Notes: generated by a model from the sequence alone, not told the origin. Shown: positions 1 through 13,656, counted from the first letter of the stretch. The stretch: DNA of 64,000 bases from Anaeramoeba flamelloides (GCA_027625915.1 JANTQA010000057.1:11470001-11534000); one strand, 5' to 3'. Numbers and translations: made by a program.

Positions 1-686
1 TTCGGGTCTATTTTTTGGGTTTTTTCTTTGATTAATTTCAAGTATTCATATCATAACACACTTCTAGATTCAAAACACAATTTAATAAAATCAAAAAGTT
101 GTTCATTAAAAAAAAGGTTCAAAAAATGAAAATGTTTTATTTTTTTTTTTATTGAATGGAAGACTCAATTATTTCAAATTTCATTACCCCCCCCCCCCCT
201 GCCCCCCCGTTTATCAGAGCAACAGAACTTTAATTAGTGATTTTTATCCTCATTATAATTTTAAAAGTATTATAAATCAAAGGGAAAAATTGAAAATTTA
301 AAGATTCAACTCTGATTTACTTTGGTTTCTTTTTCTTTTCATAAATAGAGTAATTAGTGATATTTTGATTTTAAAGTTTCCATATCTCCATGAAACTTAA
401 AAAATCAATTTTTTTTCAGTAAGGTTCTTACAATTAAAAAATTTCATAAATGGAAAGAGGTATATATTTCCTTAAAAGGTTTGTATGATTTTGAAAAAAA
501 TGAAAATTTCAGATATCTTTCCATTCAAAAAAAAATGTACAAATATACTGAATTTCAAATTTTTTTTTTATAAAGATAAACACTAAAAAACAACAAAGTA
601 AAAAAATTCTTTTATGAAATAAAGAATAAAAAATATAAAGTGACATAGTGGGAATTATAAAATAAAAACAAAAAACAAACACAAAC
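1..686 (-). other. Intron of the BEACH gene, running off the left edge
   Basis: The BEACH reading frame stops being conserved at a donor (CAAG|GTTTGT, intron base 1 at 686), exactly where family members continue with the rest of the BEACH domain. I see no acceptor followed by BEACH-like sequence on the minus strand down to base 1, so the intron is at least 686 bp and the next exon lies outside the window. It holds a dispersed repeat at about 40-460 and an unusual C13-T-G-C7 run at 187-208. Confidence 0.6.
40..460 (+). repeat. Dispersed noncoding repeat, family A, copy 1
   Basis: Blocks of this stretch match 21935-22185 in the same order and orientation. Examples are the TTCTAGATTCAAAAC-like block, AAATCAAAAAGTTG, GATTCAACTCTGATTTA and the GATTTTAAAG block. 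Copy 1 carries about 150 extra bases, including the poly-C run. No coding potential or terminal repeat was seen. It may be a decayed mobile element. Confidence 0.5.
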
Positions 687-2142
687 CTTGTAACTGAACA
701 TGTTGCTTTGTAAAAGGCTCTAAACGAACTAAATAATATAAAACGGAGCCCGCACTTGAATAATGAGTACCGTAGTGGAAAGCGGGAATTTTGGTGATGG
801 GATCTCTCCAATTTTTATACCTTTTTTTAAATAATTTCGCCCTTTTAGGATCAATTGCACCCATTGGCTTTGATAAATTTCGATAAACGTTTGCATCGTT
901 TAAATCCAATGTTTCGCTTGTATAATCTTGTAATACCCAAGGAAAAACAGGATATTGTGATAAGTCATGATAAGTTCTGCCTGCGATGGTATTTAAAAAC
1001 ATTAAATATTGGAAATTAGAAATTAAATTATTTTGCCATAATTTCGTTAAATTATTAAAGTTAAATTTATTAAGCTTTAATTTTTTTTGATATTTTAAAT
1101 TTAAGACACTACAATGGATAAAGGAGTTTTTCAAAAAAATGGAAGAATCTTTATTTAAACTGAAAATATGGCCATTTGAAATTGAGGAAATACTTTGTAC
1201 CTTTTCTAGATTATTTTTAATTATTTTAAAAATATGGTCCCTTTGGAATTTTTCAAAACAAACGAATGAACTATTGCCGTCTTTGTTAAAAAATTCAATG
1301 GCAATTTGTTGTAAACAATACCTTCTTAGAGACATTTCATTAACATCCACAAATAACCATTTTTGACAGTTCAAAATGTTGTTTTTTTGATTAGTCAATT
1401 TTACTTGATTGACTTCAGAGTTTTCTATTGGCGACTCCACAAAATGGATCATATTTTTATTAGTTAACTGATAATTATCAATTATATAAAACCCATTTGA
1501 GCAAATTAAGAAAAGCCCCGGAACAACATCTAAGCCCCTTATAGTATTACAATTATATCTTGAATGAATTTTCTCACCATTTTCAATCATTCTAAATGTT
1601 CTTTGCTCAATAGATTCTTTATCAATATCAAAAAGATTAGCATTTTCAATATGCGACCACTCCTTAAATTCCAGATCTTCAATGATTTGATTTCTTTTTT
1701 CAATTTGAATTTTCTTCTTTTTCGTCGCCTTTCCCCCCTCCTCCCCATTCCTTATTCTCATCTCCCTTTTTTTATAATAATCATTTTTTTTCTTTTGTGA
1801 ATCAAAATGTGTTGGATAAATTACAGGATCTTTTAATTTTGTTAAAAGCTTTTTCATTCTCAAATTACTTTCAAAATTTGTTAAAATCCATTTCATTTCG
1901 CTCATTTCTTCATTCTTTGAAAAAATTGCCAGATTTCGAGTTAAATTTAATTTAATGTTGTCCCAGGTTGCTGACAAATAATTATTTCGATCATTTATTT
2001 CAATTTCTTTCATTTTTTTTTCCAATAATTTTCTCTCTTTGTATAAAGCCAATTCCTGTTCATGTGTTTGATCTTCTCTATTAACTTTTTGATTAATTTC
2101 TTTTCTTTTTTGATGATAATCTTTATAATATTTGTAAATTTG

Positions 2143-2187
<45 letters not shown>

Positions 2188-2313
2188 ATTCAAATTAAAT
2201 TCCCTTTCACTTACTTTTTGATTAGTATATTTATTAAAATGTAATAAATTATAATTATGAATTTCAGTATTTATATTGCTGATAATTATTCTTATATTAT
2301 TATTAAAAGCTTG

Positions 2314-2370
<57 letters not shown>

Positions 2371-5300
2371 TTTAAAATAATTATCCAATTCTTTTAAAAT
2401 CTTGATATTAACTTGTTTTTCGATTGGGTAATTTAATAATATTTTTATTTGTTCATCATCTAAACTGACTTTATATTTAATCCAATTTAAATAAGTGATA
2501 TTTTTTAATTTTTCATTTTGAAGATTGATCAATGTCAAAAATAAGAAAGCAAAAAAGATTTTTTTAAATTTAGGATCAGAGTTAAACTTATTAATAAGCA
2601 CTTCTTGATAATTAGATATCAACTTGGAAATTTCGATTAATGTATCTTCATCCTTTTCAAATTTTTTCATCGAATATAGAAATATTCTTGCAAAATTTTC
2701 ATAAATTTTAGAAATTTTATTAATAATAGTATTTCTTTTTTTTCTGTTTGAAAATCCGCCTGTTTGAAAACTTGAAATATTAATTAATTTATTTAACAAT
2801 TTTAAAAAAAATTCCAAAATGAATAATTCTTGTAAATTAAATAGATGATAATATATTTTTTTTACAAGAAATTTACTAAATTTTTGTACATTATCTAGAA
2901 TTATTAAATATTGTGGTATTAATTTATTATTCGTGGTAAAATATCTCTCAATTTCGTTTGGCAATACATTCATAATATTTATTAAAATTGTTTTTTCATA
3001 ATTTATTTGTGAATATTTTGCAAAAATATTATTGATTTCGAGGGAAATCAAATTTAGACATGGCTTCATAATTTTATTACAATTAAAGATTATATTACAA
3101 ATTAAATATTCAATAAAGCCTAAAATTTTTTTTGGAAATTTTTTTTTTAATAAATAATTCGATAAAAGATCAATGATTTGATTATTCAAGACATCATTTT
3201 GTTCGTTCTTTTCTTTTGTTTTTATTATATTTTCTTCTTTTTTGGTTTCTTTTTTGGTTTCTTTTTTGGTTTCTTTTTGGTTTTCTTTTTGGTTTTCTTT
3301 TTGGTTCTCTTTTTGGTTTTCGTTTTCTGTTTGGTTCTCTTGTATTTCTATTTCTGTTTGATTATTTGTTTCTACATCCCTTTTTTCTTTTTCGTTTTCG
3401 TTTTTACTTACTCCTTCTTCTACATCCCTATTGTCTTTAAAGTCTTCCCCTTGTGTATTATTTTTATTTATGAGTAACCACTCTTTTTCTTCTTTTTGTT
3501 TATTATTTTCTTCATTTTCCTTTTTGATTTCGCTCGAGCTTTCATCTTTTTTTTCATGCACATTTTCCTTTTCTTTAAGTATTCGTTCTTCCTTTTCATC
3601 TTCTTCCCCATTTTCCCCTCCTTTATTGGAATTGTTTTCGTTGTATACTTTTATTAATACTTTATTTTCACAATTTTTTAATATTTTCTTAATGTTTTTA
3701 AATGATTTAAAAATTTTTAAAAATTTAATCGAAAAAATCATTTGGCAAATAAAATGAAGAAAAGTTATTGTTAGAAATTCCTTTTGAAAATATTCATTTT
3801 TGCTCATCAATTGTTTAATTTTGTGTAATACTTGTAAATTAAAATTGTTTTGCATTAACCCTTTATTATTCTTTCTGATTTTTTGCGATGATGAAATATC
3901 GCTTTTATGATTTAATTGCTGATTAAAACAAATTGATAATTCATTTTCTAAAATATATGATTGAGAGCAAGTTATAATTTTAAATAATAATGGATAAACA
4001 CGATAACAGAATTTTAAATAATTGTTTTTTTGATCTAACATACTATTTTGGAAATTTCGATGAAAAAATTTATTTATTTGTTCCTTTTTCAACGTGAAAA
4101 CATCTTCAATAGGATTACAAACCATTAAAGAAAAAAATAAACAGGTAATTTTTTTAATTTTCCAAAATTTGTTTTTATAATTTATTAAATGAGAAAATCC
4201 ATTAGATTTTAAAAAATCATGGCGATATTGTGGATTTATTTGTAATAATTTGCAAAGTATTGAAATAATTAAAATAATTATTTTTTTGTTGTTATTTTTC
4301 TTTAAAATCAATAAAACCCAATTTAAATCGAAAATATTTGATAAAATTACGATATTTTCATTGTTATCTTTTTGTTTTAATATTAGATTAAAAATAGATT
4401 TTAATAATTTTTTTAAAATAATGATTGATTTGGGAATTGTTTTAAAAATTAATTTGTTACTTTGATTTTCATTTTTCATTTTTTCATCTTCTTCATCTTG
4501 ATTTTTATTTTCTTTTTCATTTTCATTTTTGTTTTTGTTTTTTTTTTTGTTTTTATTTTCTTTAACTTTTTCATTTTCGAGTTTGTTTTTGTTTTCGTTT
4601 TTATTTTCGTTTTCGTTTTTATTTTCGTTTTCGTTTTGTTTTTCATTTTCATTTTCTTTTTCGTTTTGTTTTTCGTTTTCGCTTTCGTTTTCTTTTTCGT
4701 TTGCATTTTCACTATTTATTTCATTTTGAAATAAAATTGAATATTTAATAAAATTAGCTAACTCTAATATTTCATTTTTATTAAATTTAAGGAAAACTTT
4801 TTTCAATAAAGAAATAATTTGATCAATTACTTTTATTGGTAAAGTATAATCTTTTAAAATTTCAAATAATTTTGAAATAAACTTAATTTTTCTTAATTGA
4901 ATTAAATTATATTCATTAAAAGAATTTGAAGATTTTAATAATTTGGATAAATTCAAAAAGATATTTGATTGTATCTTAACCGGAAACCTTTTCCAAAGCT
5001 CCCAATCCAAGAGAACAAATTTAATGACATAATTATTTAATATCATTGGTTGTGAATCATAAATACTTTGCTTAATATTAATGAATTCGAATAAATTAAT
5101 TAAAATTTCGTTTGTTATTAAATGAATTTTTTGACTTAATAAGAAGGAAACTCTTTCATAGCCACTATTTTTTTTAAATTCTCTATAATTTTGATCGCTG
5201 GCAGCTAAAAAATATCTAATGATTTTAATCATTTTATTAATCCATGAAGAAGTTTCACCAAATTCTAATAAATACAATAATATATTAATACCCCCAATTT

Positions 5301-6124
5301 TTAAGATTTCATTGGTGATTGTTTTTTTTGTATAATATTTCGTAATATTGCCATTTATTTGCCCAATCGGCATTCCATTTACACTGGAATTATTAAAAAC
5401 AATTCTATTATTACTATTAACATTAACATTTGTTCTTTTATTCCAATTATCAATATATAAAGAAAAAATAATTTGAGAGTTCATTAGGGGCGGATCTTCA
5501 TTATCATTTTCAAATAAATCTTTTATTATTGGGTTTAAAATTTTGGTTTTGGATTTATTGAGAACACAATTAATGATTTCAAAATTTTTTAAATATTTAC
5601 TTGAATCCAAAAAGGAACCAGTGTAATTATCCTTTAATAAAAATACTCTATAAATGTTTTTGGAACTTAAAAAAGTTGAATAAATATGTAATGGGCCTAA
5701 ATACCATTTTAGGCCACCCTTATATTTTTTTTGAGAAACATTCTTTTTATTTGAATTTAAATTGTTGTCTGTGGTTTGATAATCAGCATTATTTCTATTA
5801 CCCCCAATTATTAAACTGCAATTAGTTGAAGTTTTATATTTGGTGGAAAATTGCACATCCTCCATTATAAGCCCATTGATATAAATAGAAATGATCTCCT
5901 TTTTATTTATTTTCGAACGCTGGTAATTAATACAAATGTGATACCATTTGTTTGGTTTGAGATTAACTTTTTTAAACGTATAACTAAAATCTTCAAATTT
6001 GATATGAATATTATTATTTTGTATGCAACAATTAAATATTATTTTCTTGTCGTTATTTGAAATAATTTTAATTAATTTTATTGGAATATTTAATGAATTC
6101 ATTTTTTGGATATTATTATTATTA

Positions 6125-6157
<33 letters not shown>

Positions 6158-9100
6158 TTGTTAATATTAATATTATCATAATCATTATTTTTATTAATAC
6201 AATTGTTAGTTGCATTTATTTTATAATTATAATTAATCCACATTAAAATAGAAAATCCATTTGGTGGTGGAAATGATTGGTGATAATGATAATTATTATT
6301 TATATTTGGAATGGTAAGTGAAGCTTTTGAATTTGGTAACAATATATTGAATTCCATTGAGGATAAAAATCTCTTTTTTTTGACTTATTCTGAAAAATAA
6401 ATCTAATAATTTTTCCCTTATTTCCCCCTTTGTCGAAATTAAGAAATTTAAAAAAATTTTTAAATCTGTTATAGTAAATTGAGTTTGGGCAATTTTTAAA
6501 AATAATTTTTTTAATAATGTTATAGTATTTCCATTTTTTATAAAATTATTATCAATGCTTTTTTGTTCATTCAGATTATTATCATTTAATAAAAATATTG
6601 AATTATAATTTATCATAATAAACTCACAAACATTTATTTTTATAATTTGTTTTAAATTAAATATATTAATATTGACTAAATAATTAATAATTTTTAAGAA
6701 ATAATTCATATTATTATTTTGTTTTAATAACAATTCAAAAAGAATATAAATTGATTCAGGATTTCTTATTTTTGGTTCTGGCTCAAAATTTTTTGAGTTA
6801 AATATTTGTTTTAAAGTATTTTCATTTTCATTTTTTATTTCCGGTTTCTTTTGTTTTTTCATGTTATTATTCTCATTATTATTTTTTTTATCATTAACAT
6901 TGTCGTTTTCATTGTCGTTATCTATTGATTTTTTTATGTGATAAGTTGTAATTATTAAATCATATGAATTTAAAGACAAATCAATCAATAAATAAAATAT
7001 TCTATTTTGATATTTGGATTCTAAAATATTTGAAAATAAAATTAATTTTTTAAAATAATTTAATAAATTCTTTTTAATATCCATTTTGATATGATAATTT
7101 GCTAAATTCATTATAATAAATATTTGTATAATTTGTTCAATAAATAAAATAGTTTCACTATCATTATTGATTTTACTTAATCTTTCAAAAAGATTTTTGA
7201 AATGTTTTAGATTAGATATTAATAATTCGATAAATAAAGAATTGCTTCGAATAATTGATTTGAAAATATTGAAAAATTCAAAATTATTTTTTAATTCACT
7301 TTTAAAATGTACCTTCTCAAATTCCTTTAACACAATTTCAAATCCTTCAATATTTTTTTTGGGATTTTTAAGTAAGCAAGTTTTTAATAATGAAAAAAGG
7401 ATATTTTTTGATTTTTTAATTACATATTCATTATCAAATACTGCCTGTATGCTTTTGATTCCATTTAAATCTCGAAAAGATGATTCTCCATTTTTAGTAT
7501 AAAGAATAAAATTATTAATTAATTGAATAATTTCTTTTAAACAGATTAATTTATTTCTAGAAATTTTTTTTTGATCCAAAATTTCTTTTTCCTTTCTATT
7601 TTTATTTTCTTTTTGAATTACCTCTTTTTCTTTTTCTTTTTCTTTTTCTTTTTCTTTTTCTTGTATTTGTTTTTCTTTATCTGTTTCAATTATTTCTTTT
7701 TCCTTCTCTTTTTCCTTTTCTTTTTCTTTATCTGTTTCAATTTCAATTTCTTTTTCTTTTTCTTTTTCTTTTTCTTTTTCTTTATCTTTTTCTTTCTCTT
7801 GATCGTCAATTTGTATTGAATACCTAAATATTGGTATGGTTAAAAAAGACATTATATTATATTGTATAAAACTTTCAGTTATTTTATCTTTTTTCTTAAA
7901 AAATTGATTAAAAAAATTTACGATTAATAGAAAACTATTTTTCTTGATATTCTTGGAGAATAAACAAAAAAGAGTTTCAATTTCGTTTCTTGGCAAATTG
8001 TCATTATTTGTAAAAATTAAAAAATCTAAAATTGTTAAAAAAAAGATTTGATTGTCTTTTGAAAGGTATTCAAATAACTGTAAACACTTTTTTAAAACTT
8101 CATTTTCTGTAAAGGTGTTATAGCGGGAACTATTTTCAAGTAAAAAAAGAAATTTTTGTAAGATCAGATTTTGTACAAAGTCGAAATCAGGATTCTTGGA
8201 TTTTTTAAGATTTGTAAATATTCTTTCAAGAAAAAGTAAAGGATTTAAATCATTTTTTACTTCATTTCTGACATTTTTGATACCCTCTGATGATTCGATC
8301 AATTCGAATCCATTATCAAAATCAAAATCATTATTTTTCTTGTTGTTGTTGAATTCAAGATCATTGTTGCCATCATTTGAATTATCATTTAATTGTTGCC
8401 TTGAATCGGTATTTAAAAAACTTAGCCTTAAAGCTAACATACCAAAACTGTCAATAATATTTTTCCAAATTAGTTGATAGTCTTGTGATTTTGGTGTAAT
8501 TTTTAAAAAGATTCCCAAGACTTTTTTATAACCCTCATTTTTATTAAATTGATTTCGAAAGCCATTTGTTTGATCGATGGGAGTTTTCATTAATTCCATT
8601 AATATTTTTAAATATGAGAAAAATTCATCAGTGTCTGTGGTTATTGTGTCATTTAATTTTTCAATTAATAAATTTTGGTAATTGATTTCTTCTAAATGTT
8701 CATAAAAAATATTCACATTATTTAATGTCAAAATATATTTTAAAAAATCAGTTGAGTAGTGCTCATATGAAAGGTATTCTTTTTTTTCGTCTTCACTATT
8801 TATTTCTTTATTGATTATCTTTAAAATTTTGAAAAATATTTTGTTTTCAATTAAATATTTTAGTCCCTTTTCAAATCTACAAGTGTTTTTTAAAATTTGG
8901 TATATTCTATTAGTAATATTATTTTTTTGTTGACTATGATTCCTTCTTTCATTTTCTTTGTCTTTTTCTTCTTTGTCTTTATCTTTTTCTTTTTCTTTAT
9001 CTTTATCTTTTTCTTTATCTTTATCTTTTTTTTTATCTTTTTCGTTTTCGTTTTCTTTATCTTTTTGTTTTTCTTGATTAAAAGTAGTGAGTGTTAAAGT

Positions 9101-9707
9101 GTTTAAAAATTGGAATAAAACAGGGTAAAAGTTTTTTTTTAAAAGGAGCCCAATCACCAATTTCTTATTGCACAAAATTGAAATACCAGAAAAGATCTTG
9201 TCGAGTATTGGGAAATATTGGGAAAAGGTTTTGTAATCACCACCCAGCAATTCTTGTTTTTCGTTCGTAAGATCAATTACAGTTGTTGTAAAAATGTTTA
9301 ATATATTTTCAGTTAATTTCTGGCTTTAAAGAGATTTGTTGTAAATTCAAAGAAAAAAGAAAAGAGAAAAGAGAAAAAAGAATGAAAAATTATTAATCCC
9401 AAAAATGTTTGTTTTTTTTTGAATAAATAAAAAGAAAGACCCAAAAAAGAGAAAAAGAGTATTAAAGATCTTTTTTAAAAAAGGAGTTTTACTTTTCAAA
9501 TAATTCATTTCTGTTTTCAGTTTGACAAACAACCCTCGTATAAAAATCATTAATAATTATCGGAATTTGTTTTTTTTTTTTTTCTCGATCTTTTTCCTTT
9601 GAGAGTTTGTTTATTGACTTTGATAGATTTTCAAGATCCTTTTTTTTCTTTTTGTTTTTCTCGGATTCATTCTTTTTTATATTTTGGTTTTTTCTTCTCT
9701 TCCACAT
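687..9707 (-). CDS. Giant BEACH-domain protein (neurobeachin/Lvs type), 3' end outside the window
   Basis: BEACH proteins are large scaffolds in vesicle and lysosome traffic. Exon 1 (9707-9493) starts MWKRRKNQ. A 169-bp intron (9492-9324, GTAAAA to TTTAAAG) restores the frame as ...NELFEN|QKLTEN. Exon 2 runs from 9323 to 687. It holds a helical solenoid with Lys/Glu and Asn tracts, a concanavalin-like domain (about 6345-5600; SFPPPNGFSILMWINY), a DUF4704-like region (about 5330-4850), a PH-like BEACH domain (about 1590-1150) and the first half of BEACH (AGRTYHDLSQYPVFPWVL, ending LEPFTKQHVQLQ). About 2,950 residues are visible; the rest of BEACH and any WD40 repeats lie beyond the left edge. 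Exon 2 is open in two frames that join only if one base is dropped from an A8 run (6374-6381). That could be an assembly error, a real frameshift or recoding. Family call strong; start moderate. Confidence 0.85.
6374..6381 (-). other. A8 run where the BEACH reading frame changes
   Basis: Upstream frame: REKLLDLFFRISQKK. Downstream frame: EFNILLPNSKASLTIP, the start of the concanavalin-like domain. The two frames overlap at 6296-6381. With seven A residues instead of eight, the text would read straight through as ISQKKRFLSSMEFNILLPN. Nearby GT/AG pairs do not give an intron of credible length. Confidence 0.6.
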
Positions 9708-11525
9708 TACAAGAAATATCCAAAGAAAAAATTAGAAAAAATAAATTTGAATGCTGTTAATTTTTTTTTCGATAGTAAATGAATAAAATAAAAACTTTTC
9801 TATTGAATAGATTAGTATTAAAATAATTTTTTTTTTAAGACAAATGATTTCCAAACAACCAAACAAATTGTTTTTTGTTGTTTATTTTTTCTTTTTTTTA
9901 AGGGACTCGTAAACGGAAAAAAAATCTTCAACCAAATTTAAATAGCAAATTCAAAAAAATATTACCACATATTGAAATTGGAAAGGGGTAAAAATCCGAT
10001 TACTAAAAGAGTAAACTCACCACTAATGTAATTTTTCGAAATGAATTCTTGTTTTTACAAGATTGATCCCTTTTTTTCTAATTTTTGAAAAGTTTAAAAT
10101 CCAACAGATTTCGGAATTATTTAAAAAAAAAATATTTCCTTTGAAAGAAGATTGAAATCTTATTGCCTGTAAAGGAAGTGTGCAAAAATACACTTTAAAA
10201 ATAAAACCTTTAAGTTTTAAAATAACTCAGTATAAAAAATCTGCTTAATTTCATATAAATTACAATAATTATTTTAAACTTGAAAAAAATATAATTTTTT
10301 TGATTCAAAGAACCAGTTCGAATCTATTTTTTTCTCTTTATTGGATAAAAAAATCTGAAGAAAAAGAACTGAACTAAGAAATTTAAAATTCTCCCAAAAT
10401 ACTTTTTTAAAACTTGGAAAAATTCAAAGTATAATCTTAGGAAATAATTTTTAATACGATTATTGTTAATCAATTATTAATTACTCAATCTTAATTCTTT
10501 CAGTGAGTAATTAACTACACAAAGACCAAATTTATCAATAGACTTTACAATTATTTCTCAATTTTTTAAAGATTTTCAAACAAATAAAATGAATTCAAAT
10601 TAATATATCTAATAAAAAAAAAAAAATACTAGATAGTATCAAATAACTGATTTAAATACAAAAAGTTCCTTGTTTATACTCTTAAACTTTTAAAAAGTAT
10701 ATTGATAAACTCTTAAATTTCAAGTCATTTGATAAATATTTATGAATAAAATAGTATGATAAATTACTTTAGATCAACAAGGATAGGATATTTGATTTAT
10801 TTTTAATGTATTTGTTATAATAAGATTAAATGATCAAGGTTATTTGTCCATCCAGAACTTGGATTTTCTTAAAAGTAGGATTTCTTTTAAAAAAAAATCA
10901 TTTTGCATATTTTTTAATTTTTCTAATTTGATCCAAAAATTCAAATCAAAAAGGAACCATATCTTTTTACTGGAAATTTCATTGGGAAAAATGAATTCTT
11001 AAAAAATGATAACTCATCTCTCTAAAGTTGATGAATGAAGTTGCGTATCGAGTTAAATTGTACCCTTGTGTAAATAATTACTCTATTACCTTTGAGAAAA
11101 AAAAATAAATATGAGTTACCAATCCCTGAATCAAATTTCAAATGTGAACAATTTGTTTGAAAACAGCAGAAAGAAAAAAATAAATAATAAATTGTTATTT
11201 GACAAAGCCACAATTTGGAAAATCATTTCCTCCTGATTTGTGAAGTCTATTCACAATATAAAAAAAATTCCAGAAATTAAAAATCTTGAGAGAATTTTAT
11301 TAATTGTTGTTAGTAGAATTACGATTTTGAAAAGTCACTACTCTAGAAAAATAGGGTTTTTTTGGGGTATAATTATTTAAATGGATGTGACAATGAATTT
11401 TCTTTGAAATTTATATTGGGGAAATTTATTTTGAATTGCGAATAACTGACAGTTTTGAAAAAACTCTTCTCTTCACTGAATAAAACTGAAATATACAAAA
11501 ACAAAATAACTGCTGATAAATATTC

Positions 11526-12190
11526 AGTAACGGAGGTTTTTAAGAATTTAAAAGAATAAAGTCAAATCTATTTGATTTTACTCAATTCTTTTAAATTCAG
11601 GAAAACCTAACGGTGGTTTTTTTAAACTTTTTGAAATAAACCAAAAATTTATTAAATTTTCAGTTTATTTTCAAAAATTTTAAAAAAACCTAACGGAAGT
11701 GTTCGTCAAGTGCCATAGAGCGCCTTGGATTTTTTTAATTTTTGAAATGAAAAGAAAAATTATAAAATTTTCTTTTTATTTTCAAAAATTAAAAAAAACC
11801 TAAGGGCGCTTTTCTTGAGGTTTTTTAGTTTTATTTGTTAAATTTTCTACGTTTTTTTGAGGTTTTCTATTTTATTTAGACAATCTATTGATTTTCAAAA
11901 TAAACAGTAAACTCAAGAAAAGCAAACCGAAATTTTCCAGAATTCAAAAGAATTGAGATAAATATATTCTTTTACTCAATTTTTTTAAATTCTGGAAAAC
12001 CTAACGAAAAGTGTCTTGGTTTTTTTTACTTTTTGGAATAAACCAAAAATTTATTAAATTTTCTGTTTATTTCAAAAATTAAAAAAAATCTAACGGAAAG
12101 TATCCTAGGTTTTCTTGAGTTTTCTGTTTATTCGGAAAATCAATAGATTTTCTAAATAAACAGAAAACTCAAGAAAACCTAACGGAAAAA
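11526..12190. repeat. Hairpin array 1: seven inverted-repeat units with CCTAACGG spacers
   Basis: About seven consecutive hairpins of 70-130 bp are separated by CCTAACGG or close variants (CTAACGG, CCTAAGGG, CCTAACGA). Three stem types recur. Type I: TTCCAGAATTCAAAAGAATT with its complement. Type II: CTTTTTGAAATAAACAGAAA with its complement. Type III: TAGGTTTTCTTGAGTTTTCT with its complement, seen cleanly at 12109-12183. A non-palindromic block, CAAGTGCCATAGAGCGCCT, begins near 11708 and recurs in array 2. There is no ORF. It could be a composite fold-back element or a source of structured RNA. Confidence 0.75.
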
Positions 12191-12734
12191 TCAAAACAAA
12201 ATATTTTTCCAATTTAAAAAAATTAATAATTCTTTATTAATGGTCCAAATAATTGATTCCCTTTTGAAATATATTTATAAGATTTAAAATACATTTTATA
12301 TATAATAATATGTATTCTAAACTGTAAAGAAAAAAATTTTCAAATTTTTTACTATTAAATTAAAAAAAAACATTCATAGAACCTGGAAAATTAGATTTAC
12401 AACTTAAATTGTAAAATATCTTTAAAAATATTTTTTGATCAAAGATCTTCTATTACCCAATAATGTTTATTATAATTTAAGTTATTAAAAAAGGTAAAAT
12501 TAGCAAATATTTATTTTGATTTGAAAAAATTTTTTGTGATGATCGTGAGATGAAGATATTTTTTATTATTTTTAAAAAATTTTCCAATCTAATTGTAGAA
12601 ATTATTGTTTCAAAGGTAAAAAGTCACCTACGACCCGAAAATAATAAATTGAAAACCTATTTGATTTTGAGATTGATACTTGACATCTTTTTTTTTAATC
12701 GGAACGCTTCCTTAAGATTTTCTTTACAATTCAA

Positions 12735-13440
12735 CACTACAAGGAAAATTTAAACACCGAAAATTAAAGTTAGCCAAAACTATAGACTGAATTTCAGTTA
12801 TACTTCTTTTATAAATTATTTTTTCAAAGTTATCATCATTTTATGTAATAAAAAAAGGATAGCTATTAAACTCATGAAAATCTGAATACTCCCTTTTTCA
12901 AAAATACTGACTTTTGAAAAAAAGACCTATTTTTGGAGTATTTTTTTAATGAAAAAAGTTGAAATGAGTTAATTTTTGATTAAACATTAACTAAGAAAAA
13001 AGAATTAATGTTGAAGAAATTTGCAGAAAACAATCGGGAACGTATATAAAAACTTAAACATGTAAAAAATAAAATAAAATGATAAAAAATAGTCAAAAAA
13101 CAGATAAAAAATCAGATTTTCAATTTAATTCAGCGATATCTTTCGATTGAAATATTTTTTGCTGTTTTAAAATTGAAAAATATATTTCTTTTTAGACTAT
13201 TAAAAAAATACTTGAAAATAATCTCTCTACTAAGTCAATTAAAAATTTCAAAAATTTTACAATTAAAAATTGTAAAAAATATTACTGAAAAATTTCATTT
13301 TTTTTTCAATTCCTATTAATATCTATTAAAGTTGTAAACCTGATTTAAAATTGTTATGTATAATAATGTTTATTATATGAGTGTATTTCAAAAATACAAA
13401 ATTTAGAGATTTTTTTTTGAAAAAATTTTTCCTTGTCTTG
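12735..13440 (+). mobile_element. CACTA-like nonautonomous DNA transposon, copy 1 (706 bp)
   Basis: It begins CACTACAAGGAAAATTT and ends AAATTTTTCCTTGTCTTG, whose reverse complement is CAAGACAAGGAAAAATTT, giving imperfect terminal inverted repeats of about 17 bp. A second full-length copy, about 90% identical by eye, lies at 49623-50324. CACTACAAG is the classic end of CACTA/EnSpm transposons. No transposase is encoded. AA flanks both ends of both copies and may be the target duplication or part of the element. Confidence 0.75.
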
Positions 13441-13656
13441 AACTATCTTTGAATTAGAAATATTTTAAATCAATTCATTAAAAGACTTTAAAAAGATTTT
13501 GTTTCGTTTGTTAAATTCACACACTAGCAAAACTGTGATAAAAACTTTTTTGAATTTTTTGAAATTGTAGATCGAAAACCTCCAAATCAAAAATTGTATT
13601 GTAGTAAGATCATTTTTTAAAAAAATCTTGTTTCTTATTTTTTGTTTCACACCAAA

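Larger units (their letters stand above)
9708..13656. other. Intergenic region between divergent genes, repeat-rich
   Basis: No conserved coding sequence was seen on either strand. The region lies between the 5' ends of the BEACH gene (-) and the PIG-P gene (+), so it should contain both promoters, but no core promoter element can be told apart from the AT-rich background. It holds hairpin array 1 (11526-12190) and a CACTA-like element (12735-13440). Bases 9708-11500 show only AT-rich text. Confidence 0.6.

Noticed and set aside
4462-4734. Open frames on the plus strand opposite the BEACH gene (Phe/Leu/Val-rich)
   Set aside because: They are complements of Lys/Glu/Asn-rich coding and read as hydrophobic low complexity with no family resemblance.
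7571-7819. Phe-rich plus-strand frame
   Set aside because: Complement of a Lys/Glu repeat in the BEACH gene.
12550-12753. 67-codon plus-strand frame
   Set aside because: It runs into the end of the CACTA-like element and has no recognisable domain.
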